Origin: Sutcliffiella tianshenii
Lineage (GTDB): Bacteria > Bacillota > Bacilli > Bacillales > Bacillaceae_I
NCBI RefSeq assembly: GCF_016908565.1
Contig: NZ_JAFBED010000003.1
Location: forward strand, 434,001-498,000
Length of the DNA: 64,000 nucleotides
Reading direction: 5' to 3'
Positions 8,394 to 16,792 of the stretch are shown here, one piece after another (within the stretch, counting starts at the first letter, position 1; every line of letters begins with the position of its first letter). A model generated the notes under the pieces. The model saw only the letters and a list, made by a program, of their open reading frames with translations, was not told where the DNA came from and did not search any database. The translations under genes were made by a program, and so were the position numbers.

Positions 8394-8875
8394 TGGAGGT
8401 ACAAGTAGGCGGGTTGGTAGGATTATACGGAGGAGCTGTGGCGGGTATATTAGCCTGGTGGTTTGGCCGCCGCATGGCCAAAAAGCAGCGCGGTTTGGAT
8501 GAACTGCATGATCATATTTGGCAAAAGGCTCGGGCAATTTCCTGGTTCTTCACTCTTGCTTCCAGCTATTTATTATTTACTTTGATTTTGTTCGGAATTG
8601 AATTAAAAGCCGGTATGATCCTGGGGGTCATTATACTTGTCCATTTGGCGAGCTGGGCTATTACGGGAATGGTTCTGTCCATCAATATGAATATGACAGA
8701 GCCTCTGAAACCATCAAGAGTCAAATTCGGAATTGCCATTGTGCTAGTGTCACTTATTATTTTTACCATCTTATCAATCACGACCGGCAACTGGTGGTTT
8801 CTGATCGCCAGCATTCCACCGACTATCATTGGGGTACTTTGTGCATTAGCTTCTGAAATAAGTAATGAAGAATAA
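8393..8875 (+). CDS. Polytopic membrane protein coupled to the Xre regulator
   Basis: A 160-residue protein with about five predicted membrane spans (near residues 5-23, 46-67, 73-95, 109-127 and 131-150) and a charged cytoplasmic loop, RRMAKKQRGLDELHD, after the first. I recognise no catalytic motif or named family beyond small integral membrane proteins that accompany Xre regulators. Translation is coupled to the regulator by a TAATG overlap, so the two products should be made together. Confidence 0.8.
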   Translation: MEVQVGGLVGLYGGAVAGILAWWFGRRMAKKQRGLDELHDHIWQKARAISWFFTLASSYLLFTLILFGIELKAGMILGVIILVHLASWAITGMVLSINMNMTEPLKPSRVKFGIAIVLVSLIIFTILSITTGNWWFLIASIPPTIIGVLCALASEISNEE

Positions 8876-8980
8876 CCTTGGATATGTGACTGACTTGTAA
8901 GTTCAACTCTTCTGATATCGGTATATAGTGATATGGTATGATGGATATATCGGTTAACTTAAAGCACGAGGAGTGATACT

Positions 8981-9361
8981 ATGTCACAGGTCTGGACCAG
9001 CATTAAGGAGCGGCTGAAGGATGAGTTGGAAAAGCAATCCTATTTGACTTGGATCGTGAACACCCATGCCGCTTTTGATGATGATATTCTCACTGTCTAT
9101 TCCGAATACGAGTTTCAACGTGATTGGCTTGAAAAGCAGTATAAGGATACTATCTTTCATACAGTTAAAACAATCACTGGACAGACGTATGAAATTTACT
9201 TTGAAGTTCAACCAAGAAAAAGCTTTATAGAAAGCACTGAAGATAAAAACTACACCTTGCAGGATGTTGACATATTAAAAAAGAAAATAACCGAACTTGA
9301 GCGAACGGTACAAGATCTTGAAGACAGGCTGAATAGGTTAGAGAAAAAACATTTTAGTTGA
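8981..9361 (+). CDS. Stand-alone DnaA N-terminal-domain protein with coiled coil
   Basis: A 126-residue protein. Residues 1-78 match the DnaA N-terminal domain in length and pattern: VWTSIKERL, the SYLTWI core, ILTVYSEYEFQRDWLEKQY and an ending GQTYEIYFEV. In DnaA this domain binds partner proteins such as helicase loaders and SirA and has no ATPase. Here it is followed not by AAA+ but by a short helix with heptad spacing (about residues 92-124), which should be a coiled coil. ATG with GAGGAG eight bases upstream; a clean terminator follows. It might titrate DnaA partners, which is inference. Confidence 0.8.
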   Translation: MSQVWTSIKERLKDELEKQSYLTWIVNTHAAFDDDILTVYSEYEFQRDWLEKQYKDTIFHTVKTITGQTYEIYFEVQPRKSFIESTEDKNYTLQDVDILKKKITELERTVQDLEDRLNRLEKKHFS

Positions 9362-9389
9362 AGCATCGGGTTGGTTCCCGATGCTTTTT
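9361..9389 (+). terminator. Rho-independent terminator
   Basis: AAGCATCGGG pairs with CCCGATGCTT around TTGGTT and continues into TTTTTC. It overlaps the last base of the DnaA-N protein gene. Confidence 0.9.
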
Positions 9390-9412
9390 CATTTATTGAT
9401 GGCCTCCGTCGC

Positions 9413-10243
9413 TTACTGACCCTGATACAGATAATAATCCTGCGAATGATAATTTCTAAATCCACAAGATTCATATAGTTTGAGGGCATTGGCGTTTTTA
9501 GCTTCTACTTCCAGGAAGATAGGCAGGCCTTTTTTACTTTTCATTTTGACGACTTTGGATAAAGCCTTTCTGCCGATTCCTTTACCTTGGAGATCGGGAA
9601 AGACCGCGAATCCATATATCCATGCTTCCCCTTCCGTTTCGGATACACGGATTTTCCCCGCAATTCTTCCTTCAGCTTCAATGATGAACATATCTTCCCC
9701 GTTTAGTTCCCTTATCCGCTGGTTGAAATCACTTGCTTCTTTTTCACTAAATCCAAAGCAGGCCACTTCAAGCTGAATTTCCGCATCCCAATCATCCTGT
9801 GAAGCCGAAGGTCTTATGGTCACAGCAGGATCCTCATAAAGGTCCGTCTGATGCCATTTCATCTGATATTCCGTCAGCGAAAACGTGCAAGGAATGTTGG
9901 CTAAAAACTGCTTGGCTGTTTGGGAAGAGCTTGGCGCATTCAACAAGATGACCTTGGCGTTTCGGTGCCTTGCCTCTTCTACAGCCATAGCAAACAATGT
10001 AGAAAAAATCCCTTTCCCACGGTAGCCCGGGTGAACCATGCCGGTCAGCTCTACTTTATTGCCGAATCCATAGCTTCCAAGAAACCCGACAAGCTGCCCA
10101 TCTTCATAATGAAAGAAGTCTTCCTTGCTGTTTTCATCCCGGTTTTCGAGCATATCAACATTTAGCTTGAGTTCGAATCCTCCTTGTTGTTCACAGATGT
10201 GTTGAAGTTTTTTGATTTGGAGTAGTTGTTCTTTTGTTAGCAT
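9413..10243 (-). CDS. Tandem-domain GNAT acetyltransferase
   Basis: A 276-residue protein with two GNAT folds. The N-terminal one has HPGYRGKGIFSTLF as an acetyl-CoA loop; the C-terminal one has VFPDLQGKGIGRKALS and a closing ALKLYESCGFR. Two-domain GNAT proteins of this size are common in Bacillus, where usually one domain binds acetyl-CoA productively. The ATG at 10243 is chosen because GAGGTG lies six bases before it; an in-frame GTG three codons upstream is part of that ribosome site. The substrate is not evident. Confidence 0.87.
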   Translation of the reverse strand: MLTKEQLLQIKKLQHICEQQGGFELKLNVDMLENRDENSKEDFFHYEDGQLVGFLGSYGFGNKVELTGMVHPGYRGKGIFSTLFAMAVEEARHRNAKVILLNAPSSSQTAKQFLANIPCTFSLTEYQMKWHQTDLYEDPAVTIRPSASQDDWDAEIQLEVACFGFSEKEASDFNQRIRELNGEDMFIIEAEGRIAGKIRVSETEGEAWIYGFAVFPDLQGKGIGRKALSKVVKMKSKKGLPIFLEVEAKNANALKLYESCGFRNYHSQDYYLYQGQ

Positions 10244-10386
10244 TGGTTGCACCTCATTTTGTTAGAATAACAATATAAATAGGTAGTTGGCCACCGAGCC
10301 GGGTGTATTCTAGATTCGGCTTGTCTTTGGAATTTTTTTAATCAAACGTTTGTTTAAAAATTGCTATGATAGGAAATTTCCTGCAT

Positions 10387-10414
10387 GGAAGCCAGGGGAC
10401 GGTTCTCTGCTTCC
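10387..10414. repeat. REP-like short palindromic repeat
   Basis: A 28-base copy of the GGAAGC...GGGGACGG...CTGCTTCC unit, 20 bases before copy B of the long duplication. It lies in the 416-base gap 10244-10659, which otherwise holds only copy B and a further repeat. Confidence 0.8.
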
Positions 10415-10434
10415 TTTTAAAGAAGAAGGCACAA

Positions 10435-10575
10435 GTATATCTCATCCTATATCCTCTCCTAATCCTCATTTTCATTATTAGGCAGGTGATATATCAAAAA
10501 TAGTAGTAAAACCATAACCTCCAAACGGGTGGAATCTTATATAGGATTCTACATGGGAACGGAAATTCCTTTCTG
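10435..10575. repeat. Long dispersed duplication, copy B (orphan gene start)
   Basis: This segment repeats 7205-7347, including a minus-strand ATG, ribosome site and upstream region, but the sequence after the ATG (toward lower coordinates) is unrelated to the acetyltransferase. It looks like the surviving 5' end of a lost paralogue. Confidence 0.8.
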
Positions 10576-10615
10576 GATGAGGAGGGATGGTCCACTGTTT
10601 ATTTCGATCGTTATA

Positions 10616-10643
10616 GGAAGCAATAGAAACGTCCCTTGCTTCC
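10616..10643. repeat. REP-like short palindromic repeat, opposite orientation
   Basis: Read on the minus strand it gives GGAAGCAAGGGACGTTTC...TGCTTCC, the same unit as at 10387 in the other orientation. It follows the stop of the gene ending at 10660. Confidence 0.7.
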
Positions 10644-10659
10644 CCCCGCCTCACTTCAG

Positions 10660-11181
10660 TTACAATGCTCCCCTCTCCTCAAAACTCTTCGTCCAAAGGG
10701 AGAACTCTTTTCTATAAACGCTGGTACAAACTTCAATATCATTTTGGTAGGTTTCTAAAGCTGGCAGGTGTTTAGAGATAGAGGAGCCTTCGAATACGGT
10801 GAGAATTATTTTGTGTGAGCTTTCAATTTTCCTAGTGTGCTGGTATAGTTCCTGTCGCTGTTCTGTGGTGAGGTCGGAATAGAATTCCGCGTAGTTTTGT
10901 TCTGGCTTTAGGAAAAATTTGTTCGCTAATTTAAGTAGACCTTCATCTTTTAATACAAACAAACCAATCATCACCAATGCATCTTCCAGCATGTGCTCCA
11001 GCGTGGGAATCCAGGTTACTTTGCTTGGGCTTTCTCCACTATCACCATATAAACCAGTCGTTTTCAACGTCCAGGCCGGTATACTATTTTCCGAGAGAAA
11101 TAGGGTATGAGACACATTAATAATTCCACCATCATAAGAGTTCTTCTGTCCAACTAAAACCTGACAAGTAAAAGTAGCCAT
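10660..11181 (-). CDS. Protein of unknown function
   Basis: A 173-residue soluble protein I do not recognise. It begins MATFTCQVLVGQ, has no signal peptide or membrane span, and contains a conserved-looking beta-rich N-terminal half followed by helices (MLEDALVMIGLFVLKDE and a Glu/Gln-rich stretch). The ATG at 11181 is supported by GGAGGA seven bases upstream. It is the last gene of a minus-strand set with the cyclotransferase (54-base gap) and the M20-type peptidase, so it may be co-transcribed with them. Confidence 0.65.
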   Translation of the reverse strand: MATFTCQVLVGQKNSYDGGIINVSHTLFLSENSIPAWTLKTTGLYGDSGESPSKVTWIPTLEHMLEDALVMIGLFVLKDEGLLKLANKFFLKPEQNYAEFYSDLTTEQRQELYQHTRKIESSHKIILTVFEGSSISKHLPALETYQNDIEVCTSVYRKEFSLWTKSFEERGAL

Positions 11182-11235
11182 TTTACATTCCTCCAATTTT
11201 TTTATAATTTGAGACAGGGGAAAAGTTCTTGTGTC

Positions 11236-12135
11236 TCATCCAGTACACTCCACAGACCGTGCAGAACCTCCCCCCCAGGCCCCCTGCTTCCTTAACGAAT
11301 CTATGTGGTGTTTTAATGCTTCCAAATATGCCTCTGAAAGGTACCCTGCTGCGCCACGGAAAATTTCTACTTCGTATTCTAGTGGTGGGGCGGTTTCAGG
11401 TTCTTTGTTAACCACAACAAAGGTTAATACTTGAACTTCCGCTCCATTTATCTTAACTGTCACAAATGTAGGTCTGTAAGCACCTGGCGCCAATTCTCGC
11501 CCGTACAAATATTCGTCTAATACGGAGACTGGAATTTCATATACCTTTCCTTCCACCACCCCACAGCCGTCTTCTACTATGTCCGCACGACCCATGTCAT
11601 CGAATGTGGACTTTCTCGTAAACTTAAGGGAATAGTTTGGAAGGACACCAACTCCAAGTACGTTGCGAAAACAATTACCAAAACCTTTATTACTAATCCG
11701 CTCCATGTCCATGCAGCTTCCATAGGCAAAATAGCGAACTGTACGCTGCTGCTTCAAAGTGTTCAACGTATACTCCTTCCAATCACCACCTGAAATGTGC
11801 TGTTTGAACATTTCACTCCGTCCACCAACATACACAAGTGCTGAAACGGTACCCTTATCTGTGTAAATCGTTTGCTCCACTCTTTCAAATAGGTTATCGA
11901 CACCCCCTTCCATGTATCCTTCCAAACGGTCCAACCTATCCAAATTCACCTCTCGTATTTCATAAAGTTCACCGTAGACATAACCACCACCGCCAGGTTT
12001 AACAGCTGGATAGCCGAACCTTGTATCATACAAGCGACCCTCCGTCCAGCTCTGCTCCGCCACACACTTGGCATCTCTCAACAATCCAGCATTCCTTTCA
12101 CCTTTTCTAAGCGTTCCGTAAACAAATACGTTCAT
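11236..12135 (-). CDS. Two-domain gamma-glutamylcyclotransferase (YkqA-like)
   Basis: A 299-residue protein with two AIG2/GGCT-like domains in tandem. The first begins VFVYGTLRKGE and the second YFAYGSCMDME; both are the glycine-rich substrate loop of this fold. The architecture resembles B. subtilis YkqA. Family members cleave gamma-glutamyl amides to 5-oxoproline and an amine. The first domain has a plausible acidic residue in the DRLDRLEGY segment. It starts 33 bases after the peptidase stop, so the two probably share a transcript, consistent with a role in peptide turnover (inference). A Gly/Ala-rich tail follows the second domain. Confidence 0.85.
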   Translation of the reverse strand: MNVFVYGTLRKGERNAGLLRDAKCVAEQSWTEGRLYDTRFGYPAVKPGGGGYVYGELYEIREVNLDRLDRLEGYMEGGVDNLFERVEQTIYTDKGTVSALVYVGGRSEMFKQHISGGDWKEYTLNTLKQQRTVRYFAYGSCMDMERISNKGFGNCFRNVLGVGVLPNYSLKFTRKSTFDDMGRADIVEDGCGVVEGKVYEIPVSVLDEYLYGRELAPGAYRPTFVTVKINGAEVQVLTFVVVNKEPETAPPLEYEVEIFRGAAGYLSEAYLEALKHHIDSLRKQGAWGGGSARSVECTG

Positions 12136-12168
12136 TTGTCATTCCTCCTAAATATTATTAGAGGCCCA

Positions 12169-13554
12169 TTAAGCTTTCTTCAAGCCTCTACCTCCAACCG
12201 GACTTTCCAACATCTGAATAGACCTCACAACCCTCCTCAACTCCCTCGCATTGTTCACCACTCCAACTAGAAGCTGCAACGTGTTATAGCAAGCATCTGT
12301 ATCTAAAATTTCATCATCCGTGTGCTCATTCTGATAGCCGACAGAGAGGTTGACGCTTTGAATGCCGTGGGACGCCCAGATTCGCGTATCACTGCTTCCG
12401 CCTCTTGTGCACTTCCAGCCATCGAGTCCATTAGAAAGCGCAACATCTTCCACAAACTCTCCAAAACGCTGGTGGCAAAATGCTTCATATCCACCACAGG
12501 AGGTGACGATATCTCCATTGTTACGGCGATCCACGACAAATGCGGCTTCCACATCCCACAAGAAATACTCATCTACCTTTCTTGCACCAACCAGACCAAT
12601 CTCCTCTTCAACTGTAAAAATAAATTTCACTTTCCCATTGAATTTGATAGAGTCAAGACGTTGGGCAAGCTCCAGCAAAATCGTAACTCCCGCTCGATCA
12701 TCAGCTCCAAGAATACCTTCACTACTAGACCAAACCGCACCACTTTTCATAATCGTCCTAGCCGCACTGATTTCCTCGACTGTATCTAAATGAGCATTAA
12801 AAAGTAACACTGGTCCTTGCGCGTTTCCGCAATTTTTTTGGGCAAGGATATTTCCTTTGCTGTCAACAGTAATATGGTCAACAAGAGGTGTCATTTTTTC
12901 CACTACATACTGCCTTATCGTGTCTTCATTGCCACTCTCACCTTGAATAGACAGGCACTCTTCTAGCTGTTGAAGGAAAAACTGTTTAGTAATAAACTCG
13001 AAATTCTCGTTCATCCAATGGGGGCGAATTTTCGCTAACTTTTCAGTTACATCCAGTAATTGGATGCGAGGAGTTCCAATGGTAATGCGATTTTCTCGAA
13101 TGTGTATTCTGTTAGCTCCAGCAGCTTGTAATACCTTTACAACCTGCTCCATGTCCACCCAATCTGCAAAGCTGATAGATGGCAGCCTCCTCTCATGCCC
13201 ATCACAGCATCCTTTCGTATGAAGTCCTAAGCGATTTAAGTGCCGGACCACTCCAGAAATATAGGTATCCAGCTCCTTTATTTTTGGCTCTTCCTGACCT
13301 GGTCGAAACCAAAGTCCTTCACCTCGTCCTCTGAATTCAAAATCCATAACACGTAACCATTCATCTTCGGAAACAACTGGGCTAAGCACATCCAGCATTC
13401 CGATTTCATACGTAAATACTACAGCTAACTTCTCAAGGCTCTCCATTAAAAATGCCAGATTCTCTTCTGTTTCTTGAAAGCATGAAAAACTATTGAGTCC
13501 TTTCTCCTCTACGATAAACCCTTGACGTATAAATAATTGATTCCATCTTTTCAT
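12169..13554 (-). CDS. M20-type metallopeptidase with N-terminal extension
   Basis: A 461-residue enzyme. The C-terminal two-thirds is a co-catalytic zinc peptidase: FNAHLDT, GADDRAG (bridging Asp), TVEEEIG (general base and ligand), FVVDRR and a final NEHTDDE. The first ~190 residues are extra and include GCCDGHERRLPSISF within a small alpha/beta segment (about 105-165) that is not part of M20 enzymes. ATG with AAAGGGAG upstream. It leads an operon with the cyclotransferase and an unknown gene. A terminator-like hairpin lies 38 bases before its start, which suggests either attenuation or a scar at the edge of the defence island. Confidence 0.85.
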   Translation of the reverse strand: MKRWNQLFIRQGFIVEEKGLNSFSCFQETEENLAFLMESLEKLAVVFTYEIGMLDVLSPVVSEDEWLRVMDFEFRGRGEGLWFRPGQEEPKIKELDTYISGVVRHLNRLGLHTKGCCDGHERRLPSISFADWVDMEQVVKVLQAAGANRIHIRENRITIGTPRIQLLDVTEKLAKIRPHWMNENFEFITKQFFLQQLEECLSIQGESGNEDTIRQYVVEKMTPLVDHITVDSKGNILAQKNCGNAQGPVLLFNAHLDTVEEISAARTIMKSGAVWSSSEGILGADDRAGVTILLELAQRLDSIKFNGKVKFIFTVEEEIGLVGARKVDEYFLWDVEAAFVVDRRNNGDIVTSCGGYEAFCHQRFGEFVEDVALSNGLDGWKCTRGGSSDTRIWASHGIQSVNLSVGYQNEHTDDEILDTDACYNTLQLLVGVVNNARELRRVVRSIQMLESPVGGRGLKKA

Positions 13555-13591
13555 CTCATCATCTCCCTTTCCTTGATGAGCTTATTATATG

Positions 13592-13620
13592 AAAAAGGCG
13601 GTGACACCCCTGTCACCGCC
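13592..13620 (-). terminator. Minus-strand terminator upstream of the peptidase gene
   Basis: GGCGGTGACA pairs with TGTCACCGCC around four bases and, read on the minus strand, runs into TTTTTCATAT. It lies just 5' of the peptidase start, and the next gene on the other side is on the plus strand, so no present gene obviously ends here. The remaining part of the 404-base gap 13555-13958 holds only a possible promoter near 13871-13901. Confidence 0.75.
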
Positions 13621-13870
13621 TAGAATTACAGCCATTGAAATGTTTCTCCTCTGTCAAACTTGATTCTTAATAAGGTAAGTCTTCTACTAACAAGTACAGC
13701 ATAACTCTTCTATTGCGTATTAGACCTATACTGTGTAATAAATAACTCCTGTGCTAGTGGACTATATGAAGTAAGTTATCAGGTCGAATACTGTCGATTA
13801 ATACATAAGTTTTTACATTTCCAGAAAAGAAGAGCTTAGCGGTGTATTTCTACTTGGACTGTTTGACCGT

Positions 13871-13901
13871 TTGCATTAAAAAAATATAGCTCATATATAA
13901 T
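13871..13901 (+). promoter_or_regulatory. Possible promoter of the DUF4365 gene
   Basis: TTGCAT (13871) and TATAAT (13896) are separated by 19 bases, slightly long for a sigma-A promoter, and lie about 58 bases before the start codon in an A/T-rich stretch. Confidence 0.4.
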
Positions 13902-13958
13902 TAGCTTGGTAAAATATAGTAGGAAACTGAATTTTAATTGGGGGGGGAGAATACACAT

Positions 13959-14987
13959 ATGCCAAGTAGAGTAGATACACACATTACTGGGGATATTGGT
14001 GAATGTTTCGTTACTTATCAGTTGGTCAAATCAAAAAAATGGTTTGTTTCTGATCGACAACGTTCTGATTATGGGATAGACCTAATTGCCCAACGAAGTA
14101 TAGAAAGACCAGAGCTTGATAAACAAATCAGAATACAAGCAAAGGCGACCGAATCTTTGAAAGTAATTGATAAAAATATTCATTTTAGTCTTGATAGGAA
14201 CTATATTAATTATTATTTAAGCTGTATTGAACCGGTTATCTTTGTAGTCATACATGTAAGAGAGCATAGACATGATGAAGCCTACTATATCCATATACAA
14301 GATTGGGTTCACAATAATTTAGATTACTGGAACAAAAATCAGGAATCTTATACAATTAAAATTCCCTTGGCAAACAGCTTATTTGAAGGATTAAAGGGAC
14401 CGCTGTTATATTTTTCTGCACATCAATATAGACTTTATGATGTTTATGGACGTGAGAGCACTAGAGCAAGTCGTAAATCAGCTAGGGAATCCTCCGAGCA
14501 ATCTCTTGTCACTTCACCAACTGCATTTCATATCGCTAAAACAGACCTATTAGATGTTTTAGAACGTAACGGTGATGCGAGTGATACGACAAAATTGTGG
14601 AATGAAGTTTACCACACATCTCTTTATTCACTCGATAAATTAACTCAAAAAGATATTCTTTCTATTGTGGTCCCGGTGGGTAAAACCGTCAACCCTAACG
14701 GTCTATTTACCCTGAGTCAGCTTTACCAGATTCACTATGAATCAATATGCAAATTAAATCTGCCTGAATTTTTTTTAAATGACTTTCCACATGTCGCTTA
14801 CTATTGCCAATGGCTCGAAGAATCAGGATCCAACAGACCTAATAGTACAATCTTGTATGCAATAAACAATGATTTTCCAGAATACTATGGTTATAAAATT
14901 GTTAAAAAAACGCCTACAGTTCTTGAAAATGGCCAAGATTTCTACTTTGATCCATTTTTAATATTCCAAGAGATTCAAAAAGTATAA
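13959..14987 (+). CDS. DUF4365-domain protein, putative nuclease-fold defence protein
   Basis: A 342-residue protein. The N-terminal ~150 residues match DUF4365: a GDIGE start, a KKWFVSDRQRSDYGIDLIAQ core in which YGIDL is the family signature, and IRIQAKAT, together giving the D...QxK pattern of a PD-(D/E)XK-like fold. The C-terminal half is unrecognised. The ATG at 13959 has a run of GGGGGGGAG nine bases upstream and is preferred to a TTG seven codons earlier inside the G-run. It stands alone on the plus strand at the left edge of the defence island and is followed by a terminator at 15075. DUF4365 genes recur in defence loci, but the function is not established. Confidence 0.8.
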   Translation: MPSRVDTHITGDIGECFVTYQLVKSKKWFVSDRQRSDYGIDLIAQRSIERPELDKQIRIQAKATESLKVIDKNIHFSLDRNYINYYLSCIEPVIFVVIHVREHRHDEAYYIHIQDWVHNNLDYWNKNQESYTIKIPLANSLFEGLKGPLLYFSAHQYRLYDVYGRESTRASRKSARESSEQSLVTSPTAFHIAKTDLLDVLERNGDASDTTKLWNEVYHTSLYSLDKLTQKDILSIVVPVGKTVNPNGLFTLSQLYQIHYESICKLNLPEFFLNDFPHVAYYCQWLEESGSNRPNSTILYAINNDFPEYYGYKIVKKTPTVLENGQDFYFDPFLIFQEIQKV

Positions 14988-15074
14988 TGTAGTAAATAAT
15001 ATTTTCATTTCACCAGTTTTTTTGCACCATCTGTGGTAATGAAATTGCCTTTTTAAAGGATAAGACAAAAAATT

Positions 15075-15097
15075 ACTCCCTTCAAAGGGAGTTTTTA
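15075..15097 (+). terminator. Rho-independent terminator
   Basis: ACTCCC pairs with GGGAGT around TTCAAA and is followed by TTTT, 88 bases after the DUF4365 stop. Confidence 0.75.
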
Positions 15098-15231
15098 CAC
15101 CGTAGCTCAATTTCAAATATGGCATAAATCATAGAGAGACGATTACACTTAGTAAGCGCCTTTTTTCACTGTTCTTCAAATTTTTATTTAATCAAACAAC
15201 ATTCTAGCTATTATTATCGAGAAAGAGGTAG

Positions 15232-16332
15232 TTAATCTACCTCAATCTCGTTAATATCCAAATCTTCAATTTCCATATCTTGATCAATCGTAAGAGAGAA
15301 ATTGATTGAGAGTGTTTTTTCATCGGAACCTAGTTCGAAGTATTCTTCATCGCCAGGCTCATACATTGGGTTTCGATCTTTTACCTCGAACATGGCTTCT
15401 ACTGTAAGGTAGCCTGTTACAATGACATGATCCAAAACCACTTCTACTTCCACATTATTAATTTCCTTAAATTCAATTCCGTATAATTCCAACCAAACTG
15501 TATCATAAGTATCAAATTTCACACTCATGGAATCACCATGATTCGTAAAGAAGCTGTCACAAGCATCATAAACCGTTTCAAATTGTTGTTTTTCTATTAA
15601 CTCCAAGATTTGACCTGGGTTCTTAGTAATTTGCTTCGCGTCTGCCCATTTCTCTACTTCAAGGGTCTTCTGTAGTTTCTTAACCTCTTCGGACTGATTA
15701 ATAAAGGTTTGAGCATCTTTAAAAACAGTGAAAGCGGTGGAATCTTTGGCAAGGTCTGGATGTAATTTTCCGTTTTGTAAGAAATCATTTGAATTCGCCG
15801 TAATTAAATAACACTTTTCTAAGTTGTGTTTTTTTGCAAATTCCACATAAGAAAGCCAAATAATGGCATCTCTAAATTCCTGTTTATTATCGGAAAATGG
15901 TTTGCTTCTAGAAATGGATCTCTTTACTAATTCAGGCAAAAGATCATGAGGGTAAGGAACTACTTCAATGACTTGATAATCTTCCAATTCTTGTAAATAT
16001 CGATCCAGTTGTTCAACATAGTCTTCAACCGTTCGATTGTATTCAATTGGTTTGTCCTCTTTGTGATGTAACAGTTTAACAATCTTTTTTTCACTTGTTT
16101 TAATTGTCTCATACTGTTTTACAAGTTGTTGCCTGAAATTATTAATCATTTCATCACGCACCACTTCAGATACAAAGAGATTAATATGTTCGTGTTCCGA
16201 TAGTTCTAAAAGTAGGCGGTTAAAAATGACTTCCTTCATAAAAGGGTCGGTATATGAAACGTTTGAATCCAAAAATACATCCATGAGTGCATCCCTGCTT
16301 TCGTCAAACTCTAATCCAATAAATTTTAGCAT
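15232..16332 (-). CDS. PIN-domain protein (DUF4935-like)
   Basis: A protein of up to 366 residues. The N-terminal ~195 residues are a PIN-type nuclease domain: the first acidic residue in VFLDSNVSY (Asp22), a central RDEMINNF segment, FRDAIIWLSYVEFA with a second aspartate, and a closing ITANSNDF. This arrangement matches the DUF4935 PIN-like group. PIN proteins are Mg-dependent RNases. The C-terminal ~150 residues are acidic and beta-rich and unrecognised. Two starts are possible: the ATG at 16332 has no good ribosome site, while an ATG at 16284 has AGGG nine bases upstream and begins right at the first PIN strand. No antitoxin adjoins it. Confidence 0.8.
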   Translation of the reverse strand: MLKFIGLEFDESRDALMDVFLDSNVSYTDPFMKEVIFNRLLLELSEHEHINLFVSEVVRDEMINNFRQQLVKQYETIKTSEKKIVKLLHHKEDKPIEYNRTVEDYVEQLDRYLQELEDYQVIEVVPYPHDLLPELVKRSISRSKPFSDNKQEFRDAIIWLSYVEFAKKHNLEKCYLITANSNDFLQNGKLHPDLAKDSTAFTVFKDAQTFINQSEEVKKLQKTLEVEKWADAKQITKNPGQILELIEKQQFETVYDACDSFFTNHGDSMSVKFDTYDTVWLELYGIEFKEINNVEVEVVLDHVIVTGYLTVEAMFEVKDRNPMYEPGDEEYFELGSDEKTLSINFSLTIDQDMEIEDLDINEIEVD

Positions 16333-16650
16333 ATAGAGAGGGAGAGAGTGTATCGATTTGATTTTGAAGAAGAAAAGAAATGAAAGACCGTAAAAGTTAC
16401 GATACAGCTATTTAAATCCTTGGAATTTTTGTAGGTTGCCCGTCAGACGAGAGAAAGTTAGCTGATAAAAAGAGATATATACGAAGGGACTTTTGGTTGT
16501 GCGAAAATGGGTGTTAGTTACAGTCCTTTTTCAAATAACGGGTAGCAGATTTTGAATAAGAATACCCAACAAAAAAAGTTTTATTGCACAGTACAAAGAT
16601 ACTAATCAATAGAAATTAGTGTCCACAATTGGCTCAATTGTGAAAGAGCA
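16333..16650. other. Intergenic region without a recognised gene
   Basis: No supported reading frame. It contains an inverted repeat CCACAATTG-GCT-CAATTGTG (16623-16642) and ends at a plus-strand terminator (16651) with no plus-strand gene before it, so a short non-coding plus-strand transcript is possible. Confidence 0.4.
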
Positions 16651-16678
16651 AAGCCTAATTTAGAATTAGGCTTTTTTA
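16651..16678 (+). terminator. Plus-strand rho-independent terminator without an upstream gene
   Basis: AAGCCTAATT pairs with AATTAGGCTT around TAG and runs into TTTTTT on the plus strand. On the minus strand no U-run follows, so it does not serve the operon ending at 16793. Confidence 0.8.
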
Positions 16679-16792
16679 CTTAAAATCGTTGATGTGCTTC
16701 TTATTTGTAATGTTGAGATCAAGAGGTACTTTACAGGGCAAGTGCTTTTAAAGAATATTTCAGAGAAGGTACATTCTTGTGGACGTAAGCAC

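Noticed and set aside
10529-10717. A 62-codon plus-strand frame
   Set aside because: It spans the end of duplication copy B, a REP-like repeat and the end of a minus-strand gene, and has no ribosome site.
12322-12793. Two long plus-strand frames of about 150 codons
   Set aside because: They lie opposite the zinc-binding core of the peptidase, whose motifs are unmistakable.
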